Below are positions 35,215 through 45,860 of a stretch of 64,000 bases of DNA, piece by piece. Made by a program: the position numbers and the translations under genes. Within the stretch, counting starts at the first letter, position 1. Every line of letters begins with the position of its first letter. Source of the DNA: Helicostylum pulchrum (lineage: Eukaryota; Mucoromycota; Mucoromycetes; Mucorales; Mucoraceae); contig JAIXMO010000004.1 of assembly GCA_025677825.1 (NCBI GenBank), positions 310,001 through 374,000 on the forward strand. Reading direction: 5' to 3'. Below the pieces are notes generated by a model. That model was not told where the DNA came from and did no database searches. It saw nothing but the letters and a program-made list of their open reading frames with translations.

Positions 35215-36599
35215 AACAAAACAAAACAAAATTTGCAGTCGTATGTTTTAATAAAGTGTGTGTGTGTTGGTTATAAAATTTTATTAGAGTACGGGGGAAT
35301 GTTCTTGGAAGAATTTTCCCTAGCTGAAATCTTTTTTCTTAATTGCTAATAAAAAAGTCACCGAGTGTGATTTACAGTGTAAGGAGAAGTAAAATATTTG
35401 TTTTTTTTTCTGAGTAACATATTGGCACTTTAAAAAAAGAGACAATAGTTGAAGAAAATACTCCTTTCAAGTGTAAAATAAAAAGGAGAGACCATATGCT
35501 TTTCGCTACGGAACATTCTCCTTTACCACTAATTTGCATGACATCTATAAGCAAGTATGACTCCTTTACGAACAGTCATAAAATCGGAGATGCACAAAAA
35601 AATAGAACGAATAGATATTTTTAGAATTGAGCGAATGCTCCAGTTGTGAAATTCCTATTGGTTTCTTCCCAAAAAAGAATTCATGCATTCATTTTTGTTC
35701 GTTCCCATTGTTTCAATCTAACAAAAAAGGGTATAAAATAGAAGGAGGAATTTTTTTTTTTCCTTTTTTTTTTCAGCACTTTTTTTTTATTTCCTTTATA
35801 CTTTTTTGAAGTCATGGTATTCCTCTTTTTTAAAAAACATGTGAACAACTAAAAGGATTATATTCTTTTTCTGTAACAGTTCTTAAGCCGGGTCTCTCTC
35901 TCTGATGGTCTCCTTCTGATGGTCTTTGCTGGTCTCTTTGCTGGTCTTTTGCTCTGTGGTTTGGTCCTGGGTCTCTTTTTGAAAAAAGTCGATAAGTTTT
36001 ATTTAAATTTAACATTCAACAGCACAAAACACACACAGAAAAGGATGATGGGTCATTTACCCTCTCCTTAGAATCACTTACCCTCTCAACAGACACATTT
36101 CCCCCCTCATGGTTCTTCTCTTTGGTTCTTTTGTGTAAACTACTGTTTGGTCTTTATTGCGTTAAGTAACTCACAACTCACTGAAAAAGAAGACATTTTT
36201 CTTTTTTTGCACTTATCTTTCTCTCTCCTCAACATTACAAAAACAAGTCAAGTCTCTCTTTCTAGATGCTTTTTTTAGGTGTTCCTACTGTTCCTACTTG
36301 TATCTTTCTAATAGGATTTATGAGTCGATTTTTGTTTTCTTCTGTCTTTCTAATAGGATTTTTCTGAGTCGATTTTTTGTTTTCTTCTTTTTGAGATTCT
36401 CTGGATTTTTTTTTTTAATTTTTGGCTATATTCTAACCCTTCTTTTTTTCTTTTTCAAAAGAAAAGACCAACTGCAAGGACTTCATATCATTATGGATAA
36501 TTTTTCCTGTGACAAGTGATCGATTTAGTTTTTAGTCTTTTTGTAATATTTTTTTTTAAATAAAGGTCTTCTTTTTACAACTAAACAATTTTACACAAA
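35215..36599. other. Gene-free start of the accessory island, with short repeats
   Basis: No supported frame. It holds GGTCT-type short repeats at 35887-35975 (GATGGTCT, then TTGCTGGTCT twice) and a ~43-bp imperfect tandem pair at 36304-36389. Confidence 0.5.
36304..36389. repeat. Imperfect tandem duplication, unit ~43 bp
   Basis: Both copies start CTTTCTAATAGGATTT and continue through GAGTCGATTTTT into TGTTTTCTTCT. They differ by a few small insertions. Confidence 0.75.
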
Positions 36600-36830
36600 A
36601 ATATCAAAATCATACGACATCCCATACATGTTCCTGATTTGATTAATCCTTTGATTGAAAAACGTGGTTGTATTCCTGTTTATCTTTTTCCTTATTCGCC
36701 AGAACTTAACCCTGTCAAAGACTTCTAATATATTGTTAAGTCCAAAGTTAGGCCACATTCATTAAGAGACGCAGAAACTCTGAGGCTTGCGAAGAAGTTC
36801 TTCGAAATTGTAGTAAATTTATTTAAATAA
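36600..36830 (+). pseudogene. Tc1/mariner (DDE_3) transposase remnant
   Basis: The frame gives the 3' part of a Tc1/IS630-type transposase: HVPDLINPLIEKRG, then IPVYLFPYSPELNPVKDF, an in-frame stop, and YIVKSKVRPHSLRDAETL. YxxPYSPELNP with the following F-W-x-x-(V/L)K is the end of the DDE catalytic core. Here the W codon is a stop and the N-terminal two thirds are missing, so it is a dead fragment. Confidence 0.7.
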
Positions 36831-37246
36831 AGAACTCAATAGTAACTACTTTTTTTGTTTTCTCAAGCTGACAACGGATTTTTTTTTTGATCTTGCTTAT
36901 CAGCCAATAAAATACAGAGTATAGCTTCCATCATAGGATACTATCATGTGCTCTCTTTTTTTTGAACATTTATGGAGTTTCATATTTTTATAGTTCGTAT
37001 GAAAAAAAAACAACAGAAACAAGCAAAACTGATCTTTGTAGTATGTACACTTTTAAAAAAAAACGATCCTTCAAAGTCTTTATTTTATACATGTATATTT
37101 TCTTAACAAGAAAAGGTAAGGTTTACATGGACTTGGTATTTTTTTAAAAAAATAAGACTTGAAAGTCGGTACTCTGAAAAAATAAAATAGCAATTGTAGG
37201 GATAAAAAGAAACTTGACAAGGCGTTTCAAATCCATTCTTCAACGA

Positions 37247-37312
37247 TAGAAAAACTTGAAAAACTTGAATCTTTAAATAGGGAAACTTGAATGTTTAGAG
37301 AAACTTGAATTA
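37247..37312. repeat. Short interspersed repeat AAACTTGAA
   Basis: AAACTTGAA or AAACTTGAAT occurs five times within about 65 bp, with variable spacers. No gene spans it. Confidence 0.7.
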
Positions 37313-37451
37313 TAATTATAACATTTCCAAGTTATTAATTAATATATCTAAACTTCACATGGTAATGATGTAGTTGAGGAAAATCACGACAAAGACATAG
37401 AAAAAAAAAAGTAATACAGAACCATAAAATGAATAATACTAATATCAAAAT

Positions 37452-39243
37452 CTAACAGTGGAAGATTCGATAAAGTTCGTTTGCTAGTTCTGCTTCGATT
37501 TTTTTGTTTGTAGCGCTTAATTGACCACTTATAGTTTGAGCAACAGATGATAGCTTGTCTCTTTTTTGAAGAAAGCGAAGAACATTGCATTCAGTATTGT
37601 TCTCTGCACATGTCATAATAAATTCATTCAAGTCACTGACTAAAATTAAAGCGGCAGAGCTTGATTCACTTTGTACCTTGTCCTTTAATGGTGCAAGCCT
37701 TTCAGTAGTGATTACAGAATCGAGGAAAAGTACACTTTCACAACAAATCGCAAAAAAACTCCGATAAAAGACGACTTTGGTTGTTAATGGTCATAGAGAA
37801 TCCTCTAGTGGGGTACTTTGACAGGGTAAAGATGGTGGCAGGGTGTAACGCTCTATCTTTAAAAAGGTTCGATCTATAATTCAGGTAGGACGAGTGGTGA
37901 TCTAAAAGGGTGGTTACTTGGCGAACGTGTTCAACATTTGGTGTTTTGGAGCAGGTGATAGAAGAATTGTTAACTTCGGCCATGAACTTTTCTACGTTTT
38001 TCTTGGGAAAAAACAGCAAGCAATTAGTGACATCAATACCTGCAATAAAAGTGTTACAAGTAGGACCGACAGATGTAGAGTTTGAGACATGAGGAAATAC
38101 AACAAGGCTTCCAGTCACCAACAAATTAAATTGGGTAGTACCAAATTGGAGTTTGCTAATAATTCCCCCTCCATCAGATTGTCGTACTACTTGGGAAATA
38201 AAACCGTTGTATCTTCTTCGATTCGATCCCAGTTCAGAAGGGAAGGTACTTCCGTTCGATTCCAGATGTTCATCGACGTTAGCGTCGCGAGCATATACCT
38301 CGATAGTCGTAATAAGCAAGGCGAAGTCATTTCCTTGGAGGATCGAGCCAACAAACAAATCAGGAATTATGGGAAACAAATTCTTTTTACAAGACACATC
38401 ACTGTTCATGGCATCATCTACGTCTTTATCTAGCTCAATATATGGACCAAGAAGAGAAAGTACTTTGGGAAATCGACTACTTTGAATCTTACTACCAAGA
38501 ACAGCCAAGTTGTTATTCGTATAGCTATTTACTGCAGTTGTGGTGGTGGTATTGGTACGAGTAAAATCATTATCGAAAATAAATTGGGCCTCGAAATTAC
38601 AATTAGGAGCTATGAAATCAGTGATGGCCTTTTTTGACGAATTATTGATAAAAAGAGGAAGAGCCAAATTGTTGTTCGTAATCAGATTGTCTTGTTGTTT
38701 TATTAAGAGCTTGGCGGGTAACAAATCGTGGTATGAAGCCAATCCAGCACATTTTTGTTTCTTGTGTTCATTGGTACTTTGTAAGACATTGGCGCATCCT
38801 TCTTCAAACGAAAACTGCTCGATACTTCTTTTGTTTTCGATTTTACGGGGTTGAGGCAAAGATGAATGGAATCGTGACAGGTGGGCTCTCAAACTTCTAT
38901 ACCCAGTAAGACGATTTCCACACAAAGGACAAACAAATCTTCCCACTTCATTTGACTCTATGGTCATAGCAGCTATTATTTTATTTATACATTAGTTTAA
39001 CTTTTCTCCAATTTTTTTTTTCAGTGGCATTACATTACCTCCGTGGTTTTCGATTGCAAGTAAAGGCGTATGAAAGTTGAAAACATGCTGTCTGCGTGTT
39101 TCTAATGAATTACAACGTAATGCACAATGTGCGCAGAGAAACCCATTGGAAACGCCTTCTTCATCACTACTTGCGGGTGCTTCTTCGTGATTACCGGTCT
39201 CATTATCACTAACAAGTGTAATATTTTCGTTTTCTGAAGCCAT
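37452..39243 (-). CDS. Two-finger C2H2 protein of an unrecognised family; 3' part possibly frameshifted
   Basis: Exons 39039-39243 and 37738-38972 give 479 aa. Finger 1 is FLCAHCALRCNSLETRRQHVFNFH (C-x2-C then H-x4-H) in exon 1; finger 2 is VCPLCGNRLTGYRSLRAHLSRFH in exon 2. The rest (about 390 residues) has no domain I know; marks are LSLLGPYIELD, PIIPDLFVGSILQGNDFALLI, EVYARD, SNGSTFPSE and FNLLVTGSLVVFPHVSN. After the stop at 37738 another phase stays open to 37452 (LFLDSVITTERLAPLKDKV, then ending ELYRIFHC), reachable by a one-base shift near a T7 run at about 37755. Parts of the protein recur as decayed copies elsewhere in the window. Probably a DNA-binding or element-derived protein; function unknown. 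Confidence 0.65.
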
Positions 39244-40744
39244 TGTGATAACTTTAAAAACCTGTATTCTTGAAAAAAAAGAAGAAAAACACGCGTTTTT
39301 TAATTCATGTGACAAGACTGAAAATGATATCAACTCAAAAAAACAGTCTTACCTTCCTGTAAACAGAGGCTCACCAGCGACCATGGCGAGGATCAGAGGC
39401 GGCTGGCATCAAAGGTTTGAGTAATTAACTCAGGAACACTCGAGTTACAGTACTTTTGAGAACCCACAGCAAATCCAACCATAAGAAATAAAGAGAGATA
39501 GGAACTTTGTGGACAAAAGAACTTATTTGAACCAGAGTTTGCTAAGAGTGTGTACGTTACGAGACGTTCCTGGCTGTAAAAATATGAAACCAATTGGATC
39601 ACCGAGCCCTTTTTTACTTTGGACGTCCAAAGTAGTCAAATTGACTTGTACGTACTGTTTGTAATATGAAATAACTAGAGGAAAAAACCACAACTCTGTG
39701 AGGACATCCTAATAGAGCCATGAAAAGGTTAAACGCGAGAGTAAACTACGAGTTAGCAAAAGTGCGTTACTTACACAGATACAGCTACTTCTAAAAGACC
39801 TCCTTTCTTTGTTGCTTACTTCTCTTGGGGGCAAAGGATCTTTTCTTGCTGAACAAGTGACACAAATGTTGTCAGTAGATATTATAATTCTTGAAAAAAA
39901 GGAAAAAAGAAAAAAATTCAATTTAACCAAAGTTCTAACTAATGCTATTATTAGAGCATACATAAATATAAAATGAGTTTCTGGCGAAAATTGGCCAGTT
40001 GAAGTTACGTGCTACGAATGTAATGAAAAGTAATAGAGAAGGTTGTCTTACTTTTATTTCACTTTACATTCTAAAAAAAAAAGGAAGAGATACATTATTG
40101 ATGGCTGAGATAATATAACCCGTGCAAATTATAATAAACCCTTGAAAAATAACTGATTATAAAAGAGTATCACATGGCTGGAATGTGAATCACAATCCTT
40201 AATAACTCAATGTACACTATTTGCAAAATAAAAAAATGTTATTTTTTCTTAAAAATTCAAGATATATTATAAGATTTATATTGTACATTCTTCTTAAAAG
40301 TGTCAAGGTAAAAAAAAAAGCTACTCTAAACACAAAAACCAATACATATTTCTATTAATAAGAAGGGCAAGAAAAAGCAGCCCGTCCGGGTCCTTCTACT
40401 CGGCGAAGAAAACCTACTCATGACCTCCTCAAGATCTGAAACTACTTGATGTCCTCCTTAAAATTGTTTACTTATTGCGTTCATAAGTGAAAGGTTAGTA
40501 CAATTTTTCGCAGCAATTACAACGGATGTAGGCTGAAGGAACAAAGTCTGCCGAGCAACTAAATTTGGTGATGTCATATTTTATTAGAGTGTTTCGCACA
40601 GTGTGTAATTTAGATTTTCCCGTCAATTATCTGACAAGCAAGGTATTTAAAATCATTGAGTCAGGTCTTACACATAAAAATGAAATAAAGTAATTAGTTC
40701 GCACGTGTCTACATTTATAATGTTATGATTATTGTTATCAATGT
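39244..40744. other. Stretch without a recognisable gene
   Basis: The first part is the upstream side of the C2H2 gene. Frames at 39393-39602 and 39709-39963 (minus) have no family signal and poor start context. Confidence 0.35.
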
Positions 40745-41321
40745 GTGAGAATATCACGCCATTACTTACTTATAACTGGAGTAAGGCCACGAGATCCGCT
40801 AAACTATTATGGGTTACTTTTTTTTTTGTTTCTTATCATAAAGGTACGTGTTCTCCAAAAAATGTCACAGATTTTCTTTTTGTTTCATTCTAATCCAGAT
40901 GCACCTGAAACGAAGACTGGGGTTTTCGACCGTGGGTCCATTTGGGTTAATAGAGCAAATGGTGAAGCTCTTTTGGTTAATTCAGTTGAGGTATATGGCC
41001 GATTTAGAACAGTTGATAGTCATTTCAAAAGATTTAACAGTAAGAAGAATACATTTACGCCAAGCTCTTTTCCTACAAACAACGTAGTATGTACACAAGA
41101 ATATTTTCTCGGTAACTGTACAAGAAATAGATGGCATTAAATTGTTGTTTGGAACTAAAGTTTTAAACGGGTTGGTGACTTCAAGCATAATAAGACTTGA
41201 CACGGATCTTGTTCCTGAAGTTAGTTTAACAACCTCTCGGTTCGTAGTTAATAAACAAAGGGACATAAATGTGGAAATTTATATCGAAGAAGAAGAAGAA
41301 GCTCGGGGAGAAGCAAAATAA
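40745..41321 (+). pseudogene. Decayed relative of the C2H2-family C-terminal region
   Basis: One frame reads FDRGSIWVNRANGEALLVNSVEVYGRF, then FNSKKNTFTPSSFPTN; this parallels DLFVGSILQGNDFALLITTIEVYARD and SNGSTFPSELGSN of the C2H2 gene. After a one-base shift near 41105 the next frame gives IDGIKLLFGTKVLNGLVTSS, parallel to GGGIISKLQFGTTQFNLLVTGS. The order and spacing of three blocks agree. It ends with EIYIEEEEEARGEAK. No zinc fingers are present. Weak similarity makes this an old copy or a distant member. Confidence 0.5.
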
Positions 41322-42109
41322 ATGAGGCTAGTCCAGATATTTACTCGTTTGACATCCTTTTGATATTCTTTATCAATTAAGATAACTTCGTTCCAAATTT
41401 CACCATCACTCTACATACTTTATTTGCAGAGGAAGCTCTAAATGCCTTCAAAATTACTAAAATCACTAACTCAAATTCTGGTTTTTTTTTTTACTGTTCC
41501 ATGTTCTTGATTCCAAAAAAAAAGAATAGGGATATTCGCGCAATACTCAATGAAGATGTTTTTGGGATTTCAGAGTTCCTTTAATGCTTAAAAAAAATTG
41601 GTAAACGTATTTATCGGATTGGGCACTGAAATAGTAAACCAGAGTCGTTTGGCTCATTTGGCAATTGTATCCTTCCAGTGACAACAAAACGTTGTTCAAA
41701 GTGAACGGCTAATGTAAATACGACGTACAAAACGAATCCTTTTTGAATAATTGTACATGGCGTTAGCTCTAAAAAAAAAGGGGGGATTCTTGGTGCACGT
41801 TCTGCAAAAAGTGTTATTTGTCATTAATATTTCAACTCGGTTGATCGACATAAAAAGAAGCTTGCATGAATCAAATGGAACGGCAATTGTACAATGTATT
41901 TCGGCTTAAACGTTTATCCTGATTGCAAAAGAATTATGCACAACCTATAATATCTGTGACGATTTAAACAAAGATGTATGTACGTAATGATATTAGGTCA
42001 ACACTGTTATTGCGGTACGAGTTTGTAAACTGGTTCCTTGAAAAAAAATATTGTGAAATAAAAAAATAAGCTGCAAGTTTTTTTGTAGCTTGTGTTACTT
42101 AACTAAATC

Positions 42110-42530
42110 AATACGTAATCTGTATCTTCTTAATAGACTGTACAACGGTGTTGTTTGTATTGGTAATGTAAGGACCGAGAATCACAGCAAGTTTAGAAAG
42201 TTCGGCATTCAATTCGTTGTTCTCGATTGTCTTAATTTGTTTTGATTGCTTAAACAAATTGTGAATATTTTGCATTGATTAATAAGTTTAGTAATCGTCT
42301 TTTCTTCAACGGTGGCCATTTTGTAGGATTTTATCACTTGAAATAAAGTTGAAGCAATTCTTCCGTCAGAGTAACTATCTTCTTGGCAGTCAGAGTTGCA
42401 GTAGGTCCGAATAGTAAGGTTGCTTAGTATGGCTATTTGCATCTGTACTTTGATCGCTGCGTTGTTTAATAAATTTTGTACAATAGCTTGATCAAGAAGG
42501 AAGAGTTATTCGGTCAAAGACGAACAGTGC
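42110..42530 (-). pseudogene. Decayed fragment related to the same family
   Basis: The minus strand reads LLNNAAIKVQMQIAILSNL, then YSDGRIASTLFQVIKSYK and LINQCK. A phase change then gives ELSKLAVILGPYI, which parallels FPKVLSLLGPYIELD of the C2H2 gene. The YxDGxIxS block also occurs at 22.9-23.1 kb. It links the two fragment types into one family. An in-frame stop and the phase change argue for decay. Confidence 0.4.
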
Positions 42531-42620
42531 TGCAGGCAGTTAGACAAGCTGCGAAAAACGGAACACAATCCTCAATATTTTCCTTCTGTGCCAGTGCACG
42601 AGTTCTTCGAAAAAAGAATT

Positions 42621-43018
42621 GCTTCGCCACCTGATGAAAACGGTTGCGCTCTGACTTCACAGCCTGAAAATAGCGTTGCACTCTGACTTCACCGCCTGAA
42701 AAATGGGTTGCACTCTCATTTCACAGCCTGAAAACAGCGTTGCATTCTCATTTTACCGCCTGAAAATAACGTTGCATTCTGACTTCACAGCCTGAAAATA
42801 GCGTTGCACTCTGACTTCACAGCCTGAAAATAGCGTTGCACTCTGACTTCACAGCCTGAAATAGCGTTGCACTCTCATTTTACCGCCTGAAAACAGCGTT
42901 GCATTCTGACTTCACAGCCTGAAAATAGCGTTGCACTCTGACTTCACAGCCTGAAAATGGGTTGCATTCTGACTTCACAGCCTGAAAATGGGTTGCCTTC
43001 TCATTTCACAGCCTTTGC
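42621..43018 (-). repeat. Minisatellite array, left arm (~12 copies of a ~32-bp unit)
   Basis: Unit read on this strand: CACTCTGACTTCACAGCC followed by TGAAAATAGCGTTG. Variants include TCTCATTTTACCGCC, ACAGCGTTG and ATGGGTTG. It is the reverse complement of the right array. The unit is not a multiple of three and codes for nothing. Confidence 0.95.
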
Positions 43019-43250
43019 AAATCCCAAGAAAAGAAAAAAAAAAGAGTTTAATTTTTGAAAAGAGAAAAGTGAAGACATTGCACTTCACCTTTTTCGGAAA
43101 GTGTTTGCACTTGGGGAAAATTTTCGAGCACTCCAAAAAAAAAATCGCACACTTCACAAAAACAAATGTGAATTTTGAAGAGACGAAAACTGAAAATGAG
43201 ACACAGACCCACCCTTGGTGCAAACGATCTTTTTTTTGGGCGGAAAAATG
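43019..43250. other. Spacer between the inverted minisatellite arms
   Basis: About 230 bp, purine-rich on the plus strand. Long frames exist on both strands only because stops are rare; they run into the repeats and have no family signal. Confidence 0.7.
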
Positions 43251-44213
43251 AGAATGCAACGCTATTTCAGGCTGTGAAGTCAGAGTGCAACACTATTTTC
43301 AGGCTGTGAAGTCAGAATGCAACCCATTTTCAGGCTGTGAAGTCAGAGTGCAACGCTATTTTCAGGCTGTGAAGTCAGAATGCAACGTTGTTTTCAGGCT
43401 GTGAAATGAGAGTGCAACGCTGTTTTCAGGCGGTAAAATGAGAATGCAACGCTATTTCAGGCTGTGAAGTCAGAGTGTAACGCTATTTTCAGGCGGTGAA
43501 GTCAGAGTGCAACGCTATTTTCAGGCTGTGAAGTCAGAGCGCAACGTTGTTTTCAGGCTGTGAAATGAGAGTGCAACGCTATTTTCAGGCTGTGAAGTCA
43601 GAATGCAACGCTATTTCAGGCTGTGAAGTCAGAGTGTAACGCTATTTTCAGGCTGTGAAGTCAGAATGCAACGCTGTTTTCAGGCGGTAAAATGAGAATG
43701 CAACGCTATTTCAGGCTGTGAAGTCAGAGTGCAACGCTATTTTCAGGCTGTGAAATGAGAGTGCAACGCTATTTCAGGCTGTGAAGTCAGAGTGCAACGT
43801 TATTTTCAGGCGGTAAAATGAGAATGCAACGTTGTTTTCAGGCTGTGAAGTCAGTGTGCAACGCTATTTTCAGGCGGTAAAATGAGAATGCAACGCTATT
43901 TCAGGCTGTGAATTCAGAGTGCAACGCTATTTTCAGGCTGTGAAGTCAGAGTGCAACGTTATTTTCAGGCGGTAAAATGAGAATGCAACGTTGTTTTCAG
44001 GCTGTGAAGTCAGTGTGCAACGTTATTTTCAGGCGGTAAAATGAGAATGCAACGCTATTTCAGGCTGTGAAGTCAGAGTGCAACGCTATTTTCAGGCTGT
44101 GAAGTCAGAATACAACGTTGTTTTCAGGCTGTGAAATGAGAGTGCAACGCTATTTTCAGGCGGTAAAATGAGAATGCAACGCTATTTCAGGCTGTGAAGT
44201 CAGAGTGCAACCC
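43251..44213 (+). repeat. Minisatellite array, right arm (~30 copies of a ~32-bp unit)
   Basis: Unit: GTGAAGTCAGAGTGCAACG followed by CTATTTTCAGGCT, with two main sub-types (GTGAAGTCAGAG and GGTAAAATGAGA) in irregular order and 31-bp copies lacking one T. Together with the left arm it can form a long hairpin. The array stops abruptly at GTGCAACCC, about 300 bp before the Helitron-like coding remnant. Confidence 0.95.
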
Positions 44214-44505
44214 GCTTGTTGAGGTCGATTCTTGGTTCTCCAGTACTAATTTATTACGTAATTGTTTTGTGTCTCCAAAAATCCTCCCCTGTTTGTTGCA
44301 ATTGTGTTTTTTAAAACACTGGAACTCAAACCTCGACTTTTTTTTCAATAGGGGATCTGGGGAGAGGGGAATCCCTACCAAGAACATGGCAAACTGTAAA
44401 AACATCAATTCACAGCTGTTTTGGCCACCGCTTGGTAATTTCGGCTCAGAAAAATGCCCAGGAACGTGTTTCACTTTTTCTCTTTTAAAATAAAATAAGT
44501 TAACA

Positions 44506-45860
44506 ATGCCATCCATTACTTTAAAAAAAGTTCATCTTAAAGGACTTATATTAATCCCAGAAGTAGATTCGAGACGTGTGACAATTTCAGAGTAAGTGTA
44601 TCTTTTAAAAAAAAAACTGAGCGAAATGACTAACCCGAGTTATTACGGAGGAAAGAACACGAGAACGACGCAGTAGAGCTGTGACAGAACCAGAGCTAAA
44701 TCCAGTAAGAGGACCGGCTGTGTTTATTTCTGAGTTTCACAGAATGAAACCTTCAGATCTTGGAAGGATGAACATTGAATGTCTCGATTGTGGAACACTT
44801 CACTGGAAAACAGAAAAGTCTGTAGGCTCCACTAGAGCTTCACCTGTTTGGGAAGCCTGCCGTAAAAAAGGCGCCCTTATTAAAACTTCAGTTGATGGTA
44901 CACATCCTAAATTGAGTCACTACCTTAAGAACTGCAGACAGTATAATTCTGCATTTTCATTTACTTCTCTCGGTACAAGCGGAAACGGTTGAGCAAGTAG
45001 CGCAACAACTGGATCCACGCCTGTGCAAGTTCATTGTGATGTGATCAAGCACATATACAGATATATATTCTCATATATATTTACACATACTTGGTTATCT
45101 CACGACTTTAACCATTATGACTAATACATATTTATTTTAACTAAGCCTTATCAACATCGTCCAGTAATAACTGATGTCTGGATACAGGATTAGAGGATTT
45201 CCATAATTGCATGTCTTGTCCGGAAGACTGGATTATATAATCACGGCAGGAAATTAGATATGGAAAGTGTGGCACTTTAGCGTGGCACAAACGTACTCAT
45301 TTTATCTGTAAACTCAGACATGAAAAAGCTATATAAACCTCTACTTTTTTCACGTAAATAAACTTCTATCTGATTTTGCGACTGATTACTTTCTTGTATC
45401 TTTTGTGTTTTTATTTTATTTTTGAATCTTTATTATTTCATAGCTCAGATTCCACACATTGTGAGTTATACCATCTTCAGGGGCCAATAAACTCGAATGA
45501 AACACGCGCACCTATATATAATCAGTTGTATTCTACGATCCTGCTTTCGCAGCTAAAGTTAGAAACGACAACGAGCGTAACGCTACATTAGATAGCGAAT
45601 TAATAGAAGAGTTGAGTATAACGCCTCATGTAGATTGTAACAATCCTTTTGTGCGAATTTATAAACATGCACACGAAATTTTGCTGAAACTCGATCAAAT
45701 GAAGATGTAATTAGTTGTAGGTGATGATAGATGGACAGAAAACTTGCCTGTCGTAGATGAAATTGCTGCAATCATTCCCAATGAGAATCCTGAAGCATGT
45801 TTCCATGATATTTGTTTACACACAGAAGTAATAATGGTGATAATGTCAATTTATTTAAAA
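44506..45860 (+). mobile_element. Decayed Helitron (N-terminal part of the Rep/helicase protein)
   Basis: Translated segments appear in Helitron order: LGRMNIECLDCGTLHWKTEK with CRKKGALI and RQYNSAFSFTSLG (44680-44990); HCELYHLQGPINSNETRAP (about 45455-45510); after a phase shift FYDPAFAAKVRNDNERN, PFVRIYKHAHEILLKLDQM (45525-45710); then a stop, and VVGDDRWTENLPVVDEIAAIIP with FHDICLHTE (45715-45830). These are the CxxC-HW zinc-like block, the ELYHLQGP block and the EVAAI(I/V) block of the Helitron helicase-like domain. The Rep HUH motif and the Pif1 helicase are not seen, so the element is broken and truncated. Confidence 0.75.

Noticed and set aside
37910..38854. Several plus-strand frames over the C2H2 gene
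   Set aside because: Antisense shadows; the minus strand shows the zinc fingers and the conserved blocks.
42975..43259. Overlapping long frames on both strands in the minisatellite spacer
   Set aside because: They exist because the purine-rich spacer has few stops on either strand; ends lie in the repeats and no family signal is present.
42621..44213. CRISPR-like array
   Set aside because: The units follow each other without unique spacers, the period is about 32 bp of repeat only, and the genome is fungal. It is a minisatellite.
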